Position numbers and translations under genes: made by a program
Notes under the pieces: model-generated
Databases searched by the model: none
Told to the model about the DNA's origin: nothing
The model's input: only the letters and a program-made list of their open reading frames with translations
Origin: Cohnella candidum
GTDB taxonomy: Bacteria; Bacillota; Bacilli; Paenibacillales; Paenibacillaceae
DNA: 64,000 bases
Direction of reading: 5' to 3'
NCBI RefSeq assembly: GCF_003713065.1
Contig: NZ_CP033433.1
Coordinates: 4,361,001 to 4,425,000 of the forward strand
Part shown: positions 53,100 to 62,797 of the stretch, one piece after another
How positions within the stretch are numbered: position 1 is the stretch's first letter
How the letters are laid out: every line of letters begins with the position of its first letter

Positions 53100-53954
53100 A
53101 TGCCACTCGTATCGATGAATGAGTTTTTACCGAAAGCGAAAGCAGGCAAGTTCGCCGTAGGCCAGTTCAACATGAACAACCTCGAATTCGCGCAAGCCAT
53201 CACGGACGCGGCAATCGAAGAGAAATCCCCGTTCATTTTCGGCGTCAGCGAAGGCGCCCTGAAATACATGGGCATGGAGTACACCGTTGCGATCGCGAAA
53301 GCGGCCGCCGCCAAATCCGGATTGCCGATCGCCCTTCACCTGGACCACGGAAGCTCTTTCGAAGTGGCCATGGCTTGTATCCGCGCCGGCTTCTCCTCCG
53401 TCATGTTCGACGGCTCGCACCACTCTTTCGAAGACAACATCCGCTTGACCAAGGAAGTCGTTAAAGCGGCTCACGCGATGGGCGTCTCCGTTGAAGGCGA
53501 GCTGGGCACGATCGGCGGCGTCGAAGACGACATCAGCGTGGACGAAGCGAATGCAGCCCTCGCGAAACCGGAAGAAGCGATCCGTTTCTATGAAGAGACG
53601 GGCGTCGACTGCCTGGCGATCGCCGTCGGCACCGCGCACGGCATGTACAAAGGCGAAGTGAAGATCCACTACGACATCATCAAGGAAGTCGTTTCCAAAA
53701 TCCCGGTTCCGGTCGTTCTGCACGGCGGTTCCGGCGTTCCGGACGACATGATCCGCGAAGCGATCCAAGCCGGCGTCGGCAAAATCAACGTCAACACCGA
53801 GAACCAAGTCGCCTGCACCTCGGCGATCCGCGAAGTGCTGAACAAAGACGCGAACGTCTACGATCCTCGCAAATACCTCACGCCTGCCCGCAACGCGATG
53901 AAGGCAGTCGTTCAAGAGAAGATCCGTCTGTTCGGTTCCAGCAACCAAGCGTAA
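53100..53954 (+). CDS. fbaA: Class II fructose-1,6-bisphosphate aldolase
   Basis: 284 aa. Zinc ligands and active site: LHLDHGSS (His near residue 84), [20 protein letters not shown] and [11 protein letters not shown]. Cleaves fructose-1,6-bisphosphate into DHAP and G3P. AGGAGGAATTCC sits before ATG 53100; a clear -10 TATAAT lies at 53037-53042 with a weak -35, so it has its own promoter apart from spo0F. Confidence 0.96.
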   Translation: MPLVSMNEFLPKAKAGKFAVGQFNMNNLEFAQAITDAAIEEKSPFIFGVSEGALKYMGMEYTVAIAKAAAAKSGLPIALHLDHGSSFEVAMACIRAGFSSVMFDGSHHSFEDNIRLTKEVVKAAHAMGVSVEGELGTIGGVEDDISVDEANAALAKPEEAIRFYEETGVDCLAIAVGTAHGMYKGEVKIHYDIIKEVVSKIPVPVVLHGGSGVPDDMIREAIQAGVGKINVNTENQVACTSAIREVLNKDANVYDPRKYLTPARNAMKAVVQEKIRLFGSSNQA

Positions 53955-54015
53955 GAGAGTTGATGGTTTTCGCCCGTTATGGCGGGTAATGATAGATAGC
54001 GAATGGTACAAGAGC

Positions 54016-54045
54016 GGGAAAACGCCGACCGGCGTTTTCCCTTTC
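54016..54045 (+). terminator. Terminator of fbaA
   Basis: GGGAAAACGCC pairs perfectly with GGCGTTTTCCC around GACC, then TTTCC. Confidence 0.85.
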
Positions 54046-54132
54046 CTTCATGGTGGCCTAATCGCGGGAGTGCCGGGCATGGCGCGGTTCCCGCTCATTC
54101 ACCATGAACAACATGAGGAGGACCCTGCATTC

Positions 54133-55383
54133 ATGGAGAGATTAATGGTACGGGGCGGTCGTCCGCTTCGCGGTACGGTCGGCATCAGCGGCGCCAAGAA
54201 CAGCGCAATCGCTCTGATTCCCGCCGCCATTCTGGCGGAATCGGAAGTTCGGCTGGACAATCTTCCTCAGCTTACGGACGTCGCCGTCTACGCGGAACTG
54301 CTGGAGGAGTTGGGCTGCAAAGTCAGTTGGAACGAAGACATGATGTCCATTGATCCTTCGGCCATCAAATCGGTTCCGATGCCCAACGGACGGGTAAAAC
54401 TGTTAAGGGCTTCTTACTATCTCATGGGCGCTTTGCTCGGCCGTTTCGGGGAAGCGGTCATTGGCCTGCCCGGAGGCTGCAATTTCGAGCCCCGCCCGAT
54501 CGACCAACACATTAAAGGCTTCGAGGCGCTCGGCGCGGAAGTGACGAACGAATTCGGGGCGATTCGCATCCGGGCAAAGGAATTGCGCGGCGCGAAGATT
54601 TACCTCGACGTCGTCAGCGTCGGCGCGACGATCAATATCATGCTGGCCGCTTCGCGCGCCAAAGGTTCGACGATCATCGAGAACGCCGCGAAAGAGCCCG
54701 AAATCATCGACGTGGCCACGCTGCTGAACGCGATGGGAGCGAAAATCAAAGGCGCCGGCACGGAGACGATCCGCATCGAAGGCGTCAGCGAAATGCACGG
54801 ATGCCGGCATTCGATCATTCCAGACCGGATTCAAGCGGGCACATATATGATCATGGCCGCGGCTACGCGCGGAGATGTCCTTATCGATAACATCATTCCG
54901 AAACACTTGGAAGCACTGACGGCGAAGCTGCAGGAAATGGGCGTGCACGTTTACGAAATGGATGAGTCGATCCGCGTCGTGGGTCAGCCTCATTACGAAT
55001 CCGTCGACGTGAAAGCGCTCGTGTACCCCGGTTTCGCGACCGATCTGCAGTCCCCGATGACCAGCTTGCTTACGCAAGCCGCCGGCGTCAGCATATTGTC
55101 GGACTACGTGTACAGCAACCGGTTCAAGCACGTGCCGGAATTGGTGCGCATGGGAGCACAAATTCGGGTCGAAGGCCGCTCGGCGATTATCGAAGGCGGC
55201 CGGTTGAACGCGGCCAAAGTGCGCGCCGCGGATCTTCGCGCGGGAGCCGCGCTCGTCGTGGCCGGGCTGACGGTCGAAGAGGGCACGACGGAAATCTCGG
55301 GCGTCGAGTATATCGACCGCGGATACGAGAAGCTCGTCTCGCAGCTCAGCAATCTAGGCGCGGAGGTATGGCGCCAAGGGTAA
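54133..55383 (+). CDS. murA: UDP-N-acetylglucosamine 1-carboxyvinyltransferase (MurZ-type paralogue)
   Basis: 416 aa. EPSP-synthase-like fold with [18 protein letters not shown] at the N-terminus, the active-site Cys loop as [23 protein letters not shown] near residue 115, and [17 protein letters not shown]. Transfers enolpyruvyl from PEP to UDP-GlcNAc, first step of peptidoglycan synthesis. ATG 54133 is set by GAGGAGG upstream; an in-frame extension to 53989 contains the fbaA terminator. The position between fbaA and rho matches murAB/murZ of Bacillus rather than murAA. Confidence 0.94.
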   Translation: MERLMVRGGRPLRGTVGISGAKNSAIALIPAAILAESEVRLDNLPQLTDVAVYAELLEELGCKVSWNEDMMSIDPSAIKSVPMPNGRVKLLRASYYLMGALLGRFGEAVIGLPGGCNFEPRPIDQHIKGFEALGAEVTNEFGAIRIRAKELRGAKIYLDVVSVGATINIMLAASRAKGSTIIENAAKEPEIIDVATLLNAMGAKIKGAGTETIRIEGVSEMHGCRHSIIPDRIQAGTYMIMAAATRGDVLIDNIIPKHLEALTAKLQEMGVHVYEMDESIRVVGQPHYESVDVKALVYPGFATDLQSPMTSLLTQAAGVSILSDYVYSNRFKHVPELVRMGAQIRVEGRSAIIEGGRLNAAKVRAADLRAGAALVVAGLTVEEGTTEISGVEYIDRGYEKLVSQLSNLGAEVWRQG

Positions 55384-55430
55384 GGCCTTCGGGCCCTGCC
55401 CGAACTTGAAACGCAAATGAGGGATTCTTA

Positions 55431-56744
55431 GTGACCGATTTACAAATGTCAGATTTGGAAGAACTCAAGCTAACGGAACTGTACAAACTCGCCAAAGAAC
55501 ACCAGATTGCCGCCTACGGGCAAATGAAGAAGAAAGAGCTCATCATCGCCATCCTGAGGGCCCAGGCGGAGCGCAGCGGACACATGTTCCTGGAAGGCGT
55601 CCTCGACGTCCTGCCGGAAGGCTTCGGCTTCCTTCGCCCGATCAACTACTTGCCCAGCGCGGAGGACATCTACATCTCGGCCTCGCAAATCCGCAAGTTC
55701 GACCTCAGGACCGGCGACCTGGTATCCGGCAAATGCCGGACACCCAAGGAAAACGAACGCTACTTCGGTCTTCTGCAGGTAAACGCCGTGAACGGGGAGC
55801 CGCCCGAAACGGCCGCCGAACGGCTCCATTTTCCCGCGCTGACCCCGCTGTATCCGCAAAAAAAGCTCGTTCTCGAAACGTCTCCCTCCAAGCTTTCCAC
55901 GCGAATCATCGACCTCCTGTCTCCCGTCGGACTCGGCCAGCGCGGCTTGATCGTCGCTCCCCCGAAAGCCGGCAAAACGCTCCTTCTGAAGGAAATCGCC
56001 AACAGCATTTCGACGAACCGACCGGACATCGACCTGTTCGTTCTGCTGATCGACGAGCGTCCGGAAGAAGTCACGGACATGCAGCGTTCGGTGAAGGGCG
56101 AGGTCGTCGCGTCGACGTTCGACGAGGTGCCGGAGCACCACATCAAAGTGGCCGAGCTGGTGCTGGAGCGGGCGATCCGCCTGGTGGAGCATAAGCGGGA
56201 CGTCGTGATTCTGATGGACAGCATCACGAGGCTCGCGAGGGCGTACAACCTGGTCGTTCCTCCGTCGGGACGGACGTTGTCCGGCGGTATCGATCCGGCG
56301 TCTTTCCACCGGCCGAAACGCTTTTTCGGCGCGGCGCGCAACGTGGAAGAAGGCGGCAGCCTCACGATTCTCGCGACGGCGCTCATCGAGACGGGCTCGC
56401 GGATGGACGACATCATTTACGAAGAATTTAAAGGTACCGGCAACATGGAGCTGCATCTCGACCGCAAGCTCGCGGAACGCCGGATTTTCCCGGCGCTCGA
56501 TATTCGCCGTTCCGGCACCCGCCGCGAAGAGCTGTTGCTGGGCAAGGAAGAGCTGGATAAGCTATGGGCAATCCGCAAAAGCATGAACGATTCCCAGGAA
56601 TACGTGGAACAATTCCTGAAGAAGCTCGGAAATACGAAGACGAACCAGGAGTTCCTCGATTCGCTGGATACCTCCGGCGTGTCCGCGCCTGTCGCGAGCG
56701 GCGGCGGACGGAGACCGCCGAGGGGCGGAGGCGCCTCCTCCTGA
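55431..56744 (+). CDS. rho: Transcription termination factor Rho
   Basis: 437 aa. N-terminal Rho_N helix bundle (residues 1-48), cold-shock-like RNA-binding domain (50-130, [23 protein letters not shown]), and hexameric ATPase with Walker A PPKAGKT near residue 180, Walker [11 protein letters not shown] near 265 and Q-loop [12 protein letters not shown]-terminus is Gly/Arg-rich ([11 protein letters not shown]), unusual for the family and possibly an extra RNA contact. GTG 55431 has GAGGG upstream, 47 bp after murA. Confidence 0.95.
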   Translation: MTDLQMSDLEELKLTELYKLAKEHQIAAYGQMKKKELIIAILRAQAERSGHMFLEGVLDVLPEGFGFLRPINYLPSAEDIYISASQIRKFDLRTGDLVSGKCRTPKENERYFGLLQVNAVNGEPPETAAERLHFPALTPLYPQKKLVLETSPSKLSTRIIDLLSPVGLGQRGLIVAPPKAGKTLLLKEIANSISTNRPDIDLFVLLIDERPEEVTDMQRSVKGEVVASTFDEVPEHHIKVAELVLERAIRLVEHKRDVVILMDSITRLARAYNLVVPPSGRTLSGGIDPASFHRPKRFFGAARNVEEGGSLTILATALIETGSRMDDIIYEEFKGTGNMELHLDRKLAERRIFPALDIRRSGTRREELLLGKEELDKLWAIRKSMNDSQEYVEQFLKKLGNTKTNQEFLDSLDTSGVSAPVASGGGRRPPRGGGASS

Positions 56745-56783
56745 CGGTTCCCGGTTCGCCGCCGTAAGGAAAGGACGATAGCG

Positions 56784-58040
56784 ATGCATTTGGTTTACGC
56801 AGACGAAAACGGCCAAGTTTACGATCACCCGGATCTGCACGGGATCGCCCGCAGCGGCAGCGACTTGGTGGAATTGCTGGAGGACGAGCTCATTCCCCTC
56901 CCGGCGGGCGCCACGCTCGTGGGCTTGCCGAATACCCGGGCGATCGGCATGAACCCGGCGACCGGCGAAATGCAGGCGCTGCCGGCGGGCTCCCAGGCCG
57001 TAGGGGCTTTGCTTCCGCAAGGGTTTACGCGGCTTTACGTGCCGGGTTACCTGAAGCAGGACAAAACGCAGCTGTTTCCGCTGTTCGGTTACACCGCGGT
57101 CGTTTGGAAGGACGACGGCTTCTACGTGGCGGCCGACGCGACGGACGATCCCGAGCCGTGGAATCCCGAGCGCTGCGACCGCAGAGAGTTGGAGCTCCAG
57201 GTCAACCGCCTGCTCACGACGTATCCCGACAACCAGCTGTACCGACACTTGTCCAATTGCGCGTTGGAATACGAGTGCCTGACCGCGTCCAATACGTTCC
57301 TGCAGCGCCTGGAAGGAGCGGTTCCCGTCTCCTTCGCCTGCAACGCCGGCTGCTTCGGCTGCATTTCCGAGCAGCCCGACGACAGCGGCTTCCCGGCGCC
57401 GCAAACCCGGCTGAAGTTCAAGCCGACGGTGGACGACGTCGTGAACGTCATGCTCGAGCACCTGAAGACACCGGACGCCATCATCAGCTTCGGGCAGGGC
57501 TGCGAAGGCGAGCCTTCCACCCAGGCGCCGACGATCATCGAGGCCATCAAGCGGGTCCGCGCGCAGACGTCGAACGGCTACATCAACATCAACACGAACG
57601 CCGGCCTGTCCGACCATCTCCGCGCCATCACCGACGCGGGCCTGGATCTGATGCGGGTTAGCACGATCAGCGCGTTGGACGACCATTACAACGCTTATTA
57701 CAAGCCTCGCGGGTACACGCTGAAGAACGTCGAGAAGTCGCTCAAATACGCGACGGACAAAGGGGTCTACACCTCGATCAACTACCTGGTGTTCCCAGGA
57801 GTGACCGACCGCGAGGAAGAGATCGAGGCGATGATCGGCTTCGCCCGCCGCACGGGCTTGAAGCTGATCCAGATGCGCAACCTGAACATCGATCCGGACG
57901 CGTACCTGTCGCTGATTCCCGAGGCCAAGGGCGAGATTTACGGCATGAAGACGCTCCTGGACATTTTCCGGGACGAGCTTCCGGACGTCGTGATCGGCTC
58001 CTATACGCACGTGCCGCCGAAAGGAAAAGTTTGGTCGTAA
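56784..58040 (+). CDS. Radical SAM protein of unknown function
   Basis: 418 aa. Residues 1-180 form an unrecognised N-terminal domain (ADENGQVYDHPDLHGIARSG; PAGATLVGLPNTRAIGMNP). The radical SAM cluster motif is CNAGCFGC (Cys186, Cys190, Cys193), followed by the usual GE-like motif (GCEGEPST near residue 236) and NTNAG. No B12 or SPASM cysteine cluster is obvious at the C-terminus. It should use a 4Fe-4S cluster and SAM for radical chemistry; substrate unknown. AAGGAAAGG lies before ATG 56784, 39 bp after rho. In B. subtilis rho is directly followed by rpmE, so this gene is an insertion in the order. Confidence 0.85.
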   Translation: MHLVYADENGQVYDHPDLHGIARSGSDLVELLEDELIPLPAGATLVGLPNTRAIGMNPATGEMQALPAGSQAVGALLPQGFTRLYVPGYLKQDKTQLFPLFGYTAVVWKDDGFYVAADATDDPEPWNPERCDRRELELQVNRLLTTYPDNQLYRHLSNCALEYECLTASNTFLQRLEGAVPVSFACNAGCFGCISEQPDDSGFPAPQTRLKFKPTVDDVVNVMLEHLKTPDAIISFGQGCEGEPSTQAPTIIEAIKRVRAQTSNGYININTNAGLSDHLRAITDAGLDLMRVSTISALDDHYNAYYKPRGYTLKNVEKSLKYATDKGVYTSINYLVFPGVTDREEEIEAMIGFARRTGLKLIQMRNLNIDPDAYLSLIPEAKGEIYGMKTLLDIFRDELPDVVIGSYTHVPPKGKVWS

Positions 58041-58047
58041 GCGGGTA

Positions 58048-58077
58048 TTGAATTTTCAATGCCAGGCGTGATATACT
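58048..58077 (+). promoter_or_regulatory. Sigma-A promoter of rpmE
   Basis: TTGAAT (58048-58053), 18-bp spacer, TATACT (58072-58077). It overlaps a small palindrome TTGAATTTTCAA (58048-58059, one mismatch pair). Confidence 0.6.
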
Positions 58078-58141
58078 CCCATTATGTGTCTAATACTCTG
58101 GTTCCGACTGTTGATCCAGGGCGAGAAAGAAGGTGAACCCC

Positions 58142-58339
58142 TTGAAAGAAAGCATCCATCCGCAATATCATGTGACGACGGCGACTTGCGCTTGCGGCAA
58201 TACCTTCGAAACGGGTTCGATTCGTTCGAACATCAAAGTAGAAATTTGCTCCAACTGCCATCCGTTCTTCACGGGCAAACAGAAGTTCCTCGATGCCGGC
58301 GGACGCGTTGACAAGTTCAAGAAGAAATACGGTCTTTAA
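58142..58339 (+). CDS. rpmE: 50S ribosomal protein L31 (zinc-binding type)
   Basis: 65 aa from TTG 58142. Cys ligands of the C+ form: CAC near residue 16 and CSNC near residue 36. Core matches L31 ([39 protein letters not shown]). AGAAGGTGA lies 6 nt upstream. Zinc-binding L31 implies a zinc-free paralogue may exist elsewhere. Confidence 0.94.
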   Translation: MKESIHPQYHVTTATCACGNTFETGSIRSNIKVEICSNCHPFFTGKQKFLDAGGRVDKFKKKYGL

Positions 58340-58377
58340 GATTCGGGTTGAATACCGGATACTGGCTGTATAGAGAT

Positions 58378-58419
58378 AAACCTCCCTTCGCATCCTAGCG
58401 ATTAAAGGGAGGTTTTTTT
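58378..58419 (+). terminator. rpmE terminator overlapping the next gene's ribosome site
   Basis: AACCTCCCTT (58379-58388) pairs with AAGGGAGGTT (58405-58414) and a T run follows to 58419. The 3' arm GGGAGG is also the only ribosome site for ATG 58421. Confidence 0.9.
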
Positions 58420-58420
58420 C

Positions 58421-58861
58421 ATGCGGATCCAAGGTAAGCGGACGAAAACGGTTCAGGCGCTGCTGCTGGCCGGGGCGCTCGGACTGGCCGCGGGATGCGG
58501 CAACGGCACCAACACGGGCATGAATAACGGTACGAACGGAGCGAACAACACGAACGGCGTGAAAGCCCAAAGCTACAGCGACGACGGCTATTTGGGCACG
58601 TCGAACAGCAATCCCCATATCCCGGGGCGCAATATGGCGCTGAATTACGTGAACGACGCCAACATGATGCGCGATGCCATCCGCGACGTACGCGGCGTGG
58701 TCGGCGCCAACATCACGTTTAACGGCACGCAGGCTTACGTTACGCTCAAGCTGGAGCCGGGTCTCGAAGCCCGCAGGGCGCAAACGGTCGAGCGGCAAGC
58801 GGCTTCCGTGCTTCGCTTTAATTTTCCGCGCTATAACGTGCACGTGACATCCGCGAGATAA
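58421..58861 (+). CDS. YhcN/YlaJ family sporulation lipoprotein
   Basis: 146 aa. Lipoprotein signal (KTVQALLLAGALGLAAGC, Cys near residue 26), an Asn/Gly/Thr-rich linker (residues 27-50) and a C-terminal YhcN/YlaJ domain (RDAIRDVRGVVGANITFNGTQAYVTLKL). Such proteins are made in spore formation and sit on the spore inner membrane or coat. Its ribosome site lies in the 3' arm of the rpmE terminator. No sigma-G or sigma-F promoter could be fixed. Confidence 0.85.
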   Translation: MRIQGKRTKTVQALLLAGALGLAAGCGNGTNTGMNNGTNGANNTNGVKAQSYSDDGYLGTSNSNPHIPGRNMALNYVNDANMMRDAIRDVRGVVGANITFNGTQAYVTLKLEPGLEARRAQTVERQAASVLRFNFPRYNVHVTSAR

Positions 58862-58883
58862 ACGTGGGAACTGTTCCCTTCGG

Positions 58884-58912
58884 TTGCACTTCCGGCTTCA
58901 ATTCGCTATACT
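58884..58912 (+). promoter_or_regulatory. Sigma-A promoter of the SRP RNA gene
   Basis: TTGCAC (58884-58889), 17-bp spacer, TATACT (58907-58912); transcript start near 58920. Confidence 0.75.
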
Positions 58913-58919
58913 TAACTTT

Positions 58920-59190
58920 GCCGTGCTAGACGGGGAGGTAGCGGTGCCCTGTAACTCGCAATCCGCTCCAGCGAGGTTGAATTCCTGTCTGAGGTCTTGA
59001 GATGCAGGAACCGGCAAGTTTAGCGCCGTGTTGACGGCAGGGTCCTCCGCGAGGGACGGCCATGAACCCGGTCAGGTCCGGAAGGAAGCAGCCGTAAGTG
59101 GTTACGTTCTTGTGTTGGAGGGGTGCCCGGCCTGAGCGGTCTAGCTTGTGCGGCTGGATCCCAACGATCGGGGACAGGTGCACGGTCCTT
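58920..59190 (+). ncRNA. ffs: Signal recognition particle RNA (large, scRNA type)
   Basis: The domain IV hairpin is unmistakable: GTCAGGTCCGGAAGGAAGCAGCC at about 59069-59091 contains the GGAA tetraloop and conserved symmetric loop that bind Ffh. About 270 nt in length, with the 5' end (GCCGTGC) complementary to the 3' end (GCACGGT), indicating the long Bacillus-type RNA with an Alu domain. Located just before dnaX as in Bacillus. Ends are approximate. Confidence 0.92.
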
Positions 59191-59221
59191 ATCCGATAAA
59201 GTAGTTCCCTCTCGGGAAAGC

Positions 59222-59264
59222 AAGCACCTTGGCGAAGCTGGATAAACGCCGGGTGCTTTTTTTG
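59222..59264 (+). terminator. Terminator after the SRP RNA gene
   Basis: AAGCACC and GGCG pair with CGCC and GGGTGCTT (one bulge), followed by TTTTTT. Confidence 0.88.
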
Positions 59265-59382
59265 TCCCGTGTTTGTCGAATGCTGTCCTATACATAGTTC
59301 CATACCTAGGCCATAGGGAGGGAAAACGGGATTCCTTCTCCTCATTCGGGAGAAACATCTTGAGACCGAGGTGAAAGGAAAG

Positions 59383-60516
59383 ATGAACGGTCCATTATGG
59401 TCTTTCGACAAAGAAGATGCAAGCGCTAACGTTTCCAGACCAGGCGATCTCCGGGAAAAATTCACCCGCCTGTTCGCCGACCGGTTTCTCGCCGGTGACA
59501 GCACGGGCGTTTTGATCCTGGACGCCGATTTTCGCATCGTGGAAATGAGCGACATGATCTGCCAGCTGTTCCGGTCCGGCAGGGCCGAATGGTTCGGCCG
59601 CCCCGCGGAGGAATGGTTCGAGGAAGCCGGGTGGACGTCGCATCCCTTCGACCGTTCCTTGCTCCGCGGCCGCGTGTTCCGCAACCGATCCCTAAAATGG
59701 GGAGAAGGAGAGCGCCGGCTCACGCTGATGCTGGACGGGGACGTGCTGCAGGAAGGCGGAATCGGCGATATCGTGGGGGCTTTCGTTCTGTTCCGCGACG
59801 TCTCCCATCTCGTCATGCTCGAAGAGCAGATCCGGCGTTCCGACCGATTGAAGACAATCGGCCAGATCGCAGCCGGCACCGCGCACGAAATCCGCAATCC
59901 CCTGACGTCCATGCGCGGCTTCATGCAGCTGCTCGAAAAGTCCTTGAGCGATCGCGATATGGTGAAGGAACACGGGTTCGTGACCATCATGTTGTCCGAG
60001 CTGGACCGCGTGAACGAGCTGGTCAGCGAATTTCTGCTGCTGAGCAAGCCGAAGGAAGTCCATTTGGCCTCGATGCGCGCCGGAGCCGTCTTGCAGGAAA
60101 TCCTCCCCGTCATCTGCAACGAAGCGATTATGTACGGCGTCACCGTGCAATACGATCCGAAACCCGGCCTCCCGGCTATATGGGTGGATAAAGAGCAGTT
60201 GAAGCAGGTATTCCTGAATATCGCCAAAAACGCGATCGAAGCGATGAGCGGAGGAGGGACATTAATAATCCGGGAGAAATACGGCCAGGACAAGCCGGGC
60301 AGGCTGGCCGTCCTGATCCGCGATACCGGGCCTGGAATCCCGCCGGACGTGCGCGAGCGGATCTTCGATCCTTTCTTTACGACCAAGCACCAGGGGACGG
60401 GGCTCGGTCTCTCCATATGCCAGCGGATCGTCCATGATCTGGGCGGGCATATTGAAGTCGCATCGGACGCGGGAGGAACCTGTTTTACGGTATGGCTGCC
60501 GCTGTCCGCTACCTAA
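59383..60516 (+). CDS. Soluble PAS-domain sensor histidine kinase
   Basis: 377 aa with no membrane helix. Residues 35-150 form a PAS-like domain (TGVLILDADFRIVEMSDMICQLF). HisKA with phosphorylated His168 in AAGTAHEIRNPLTSMRGFMQL, and HATPase with N-box (NIAKNAIEAMSGGG), DTGPGIPPDVRERIFDPFFTTK and GTGLGLSICQRI. The domain layout resembles soluble sporulation kinases (KinA/KinE-type) and NtrB. No cognate response regulator is adjacent, which would fit feeding phosphate to Spo0F (inference). ATG 59383 has GAGGTGAAAGGAA upstream. It lies between ffs and dnaX, where Bacillus has no kinase. Confidence 0.88.
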   Translation: MNGPLWSFDKEDASANVSRPGDLREKFTRLFADRFLAGDSTGVLILDADFRIVEMSDMICQLFRSGRAEWFGRPAEEWFEEAGWTSHPFDRSLLRGRVFRNRSLKWGEGERRLTLMLDGDVLQEGGIGDIVGAFVLFRDVSHLVMLEEQIRRSDRLKTIGQIAAGTAHEIRNPLTSMRGFMQLLEKSLSDRDMVKEHGFVTIMLSELDRVNELVSEFLLLSKPKEVHLASMRAGAVLQEILPVICNEAIMYGVTVQYDPKPGLPAIWVDKEQLKQVFLNIAKNAIEAMSGGGTLIIREKYGQDKPGRLAVLIRDTGPGIPPDVRERIFDPFFTTKHQGTGLGLSICQRIVHDLGGHIEVASDAGGTCFTVWLPLSAT

Positions 60517-60602
60517 GCGGACGAGCCATCCCGCGGTGGAGCGGTTCGGTCCGATGTTGTATAATGGATGAAACGGCAAAACAGACGGGAGCGACGAGAT
60601 AA

Positions 60603-62384
60603 ATGGCCCATTTGGCTTTGTACCGGGCCTGGCGTCCGCAAACATTTCAGGACATGGTCGGACAGCAGCACATCGTTCAGACGCTGCAGAATGCGATCCG
60701 GGAAAACCGTCTTTCCCACGCCTATTTGTTCAGCGGGCCGAGAGGAACCGGCAAGACGACCGCGGCCAAGGTGCTCGCCAAGGCCGTCAACTGCGAACGC
60801 GGTCCCTCGCAGGAGCCATGCAACGAGTGTCCTTCCTGCGTTCGGATTACCGCGGGCACGGTGATGGACGTCGTCGAGATTGACGCCGCATCCAACCGCG
60901 GCGTGGAAGAAATCCGCGACATCCGCGATAAAGTGAAGTACGCGCCGACGGAAGTGCGGCGTAAAGTGTATATTATCGACGAAGTCCACATGCTGACGAC
61001 GGAGGCTTTCAACGCGCTGCTTAAGACGCTGGAAGAGCCGCCGGCCCACGTCATGTTCATTCTGGCGACGACGGAGTCCCATAAGCTGCCGGCGACGATC
61101 ATTTCCCGCTGCCAGCGGTTCGAGTTCCGCCGCGTTCCGCTCGAGGAGCAGACGGCTCGCCTTCGGGAGATCGCCGAGCAGGAAGGGATGAACGCGGAAG
61201 ATCCGGCGCTTGCCTACATCGCCCGGTTATCCGACGGGGGGATGCGCGACGCGGTCAGCCTGCTCGACCAGATCGCCTCCTTCGCGGGCGGCAACGTCAC
61301 GCTGGAGCAGGCGATCGACGCGACGGGAGGCCTGCCTTCCGAGCAGTTCGCGCGGCTGGCGACGGCGGTGCGGGACGGCGACGTATCCGCCGTGCTGCAG
61401 GAAATCGACGACATGATGAAAGCCGGCAAAAGCGCGGACAAGTGCCTTGAACAGCTGATGCACTATTTTCGGGATATGCTCCTTGCCCAATTGGCTCCGG
61501 ATGCATCTTCGTCTTCAGGCCGGGTTGCGGATCCGTCGGATCTCCGGCAGCTCGCCGCGGGGTTTCCCCGGGAGAAGCTGTTCGGCATCATCGACACGCT
61601 GAACCGGTACCAGACGGAGATGAAGTACGCCGCGCATCCGCAGACGATGTTCGAGATCGCCTTGATCAAGCTGTGCACCGCTTCGGGAGAAACGCCGTCC
61701 GTTCAGGAGGGATCCGCGGCGGGCGCGTCGGCAGGCGGGGCGCAAGCCGGCGTCTCGTCCGGCGAGGTGTCGAAGCTGCAGGCGAGGCTCGCGGACATGG
61801 AGCGGAAGCTGGAAGCCGCGCTTAAGGGCGGCGGGGTGGCTGGGGGATCGACGTCCGGCGCTTCGGCTTCCGGAGGAGGACGTTCGTCAGGCGTTTCGCA
61901 GGCTCCCTCGAAGGCTCCGCGCGTCAGGGTGAAGTTGGATCCGTTCGTCGCGGCGCACGATTCCCCGCAGTCCAAAGAACTGACGGCCAAGTGGCCTCAG
62001 GTGCTTCAGCGGGTGAAGGAAGAGCGGGTCACCGTGCATGCCTGGCTGGTGGACGGGGAACCCGCCGCGTACGCCGACGGCACCGTGCTGGTCGCCTTCC
62101 GCAACACCATCCACCGCGAGACGACCGAGAGACCCGCCAACAAAGCGATGATCGAAGGCGTTTTGACGTCCGTGCTGGGCAAGCCGGCGGAGATGGTCAC
62201 CACCATGCAGAAGGATTGGCAGGAAGCCTTGGCGTCGGGTGCGGGTGCTTCCCGCGAAGAGGCGGCGGCCGGGGAAGAGCTGCGGCTGGTGCCGGAAGAT
62301 GGTACGGAACCCGCTCGCGAGCCTATAATAGAAGAAGCTCTGCGCCTGTTCGGCGAAGAACTTGTAGTGATCAAAGACGACTAA
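60603..62384 (+). CDS. dnaX: DNA polymerase III gamma/tau subunit
   Basis: 593 aa. AAA+ clamp-loader core with Walker [10 protein letters not shown] (residues 45-53), zinc site Cys64, Cys73, Cys76, Cys79, Walker B/DEVH (IIDEVHML) and sensor 1 ([10 protein letters not shown]). Residues 370-440 are a low-complexity Gly/Ala/Ser linker, then a C-terminal tau-like domain that contacts the polymerase. Loads the beta clamp. GGGAGCGACGAG precedes ATG 60603; TATAAT at 60560-60565 is a plausible -10 with poor -35. No obvious frameshift signal for a gamma form was seen. Confidence 0.95.
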   Translation: MAHLALYRAWRPQTFQDMVGQQHIVQTLQNAIRENRLSHAYLFSGPRGTGKTTAAKVLAKAVNCERGPSQEPCNECPSCVRITAGTVMDVVEIDAASNRGVEEIRDIRDKVKYAPTEVRRKVYIIDEVHMLTTEAFNALLKTLEEPPAHVMFILATTESHKLPATIISRCQRFEFRRVPLEEQTARLREIAEQEGMNAEDPALAYIARLSDGGMRDAVSLLDQIASFAGGNVTLEQAIDATGGLPSEQFARLATAVRDGDVSAVLQEIDDMMKAGKSADKCLEQLMHYFRDMLLAQLAPDASSSSGRVADPSDLRQLAAGFPREKLFGIIDTLNRYQTEMKYAAHPQTMFEIALIKLCTASGETPSVQEGSAAGASAGGAQAGVSSGEVSKLQARLADMERKLEAALKGGGVAGGSTSGASASGGGRSSGVSQAPSKAPRVRVKLDPFVAAHDSPQSKELTAKWPQVLQRVKEERVTVHAWLVDGEPAAYADGTVLVAFRNTIHRETTERPANKAMIEGVLTSVLGKPAEMVTTMQKDWQEALASGAGASREEAAAGEELRLVPEDGTEPAREPIIEEALRLFGEELVVIKDD

Positions 62385-62400
62385 GGAGGCTTCGTTATCC

Positions 62401-62712
62401 ATGAACAACATGAACCAAATGATGAAGCAAGTGAAAAAAATGCAGGAACAAATGATGAAAGCCCAAGAAGAGCTCGGCACCAAATCGGTGGATGGATCCG
62501 CCGGCGGCGGCGTCGTGACCGTCACCGTAAACGGACACAAGAAAGTGACGAACATCGTCATCAAGCCGGAAGCCGTGGATCCGGAAGACGTCGAAATGCT
62601 TCAGGACCTCGTAATGACGGCCGTGAACGACGCGATCTCCAAAGCCGACGAGTTGGCGAACCAGGATATGGGCAAATTCACCGGCGGCATGAAAATCCCG
62701 GGCTTGTTCTAA
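62401..62712 (+). CDS. YbaB/EbfC family nucleoid-associated protein
   Basis: 103 aa. N-terminal Met/Gln/Lys-rich helix ([20 protein letters not shown]) and a conserved core ([23 protein letters not shown]). Homodimeric DNA-binding protein; in most bacteria placed between dnaX and recR, as here. ATG 62401, 16 bp after dnaX, with AAGGAGG upstream. Confidence 0.95.
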   Translation: MNNMNQMMKQVKKMQEQMMKAQEELGTKSVDGSAGGGVVTVTVNGHKKVTNIVIKPEAVDPEDVEMLQDLVMTAVNDAISKADELANQDMGKFTGGMKIPGLF

Positions 62713-62797
62713 AACAAGCCTCGGGTCCTCCTCGGGAAGCGGAATGACCCTCTAAGCGCGGCACCGCCCGTTGGGGAGCAGAAAGGAGCCACCCTCT

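Noticed and set aside
58926..60416. 496-aa minus-strand open frame over the SRP RNA and PAS kinase
   Set aside because: Covers the SRP RNA and is antisense to a kinase with all motifs; no plausible domain.
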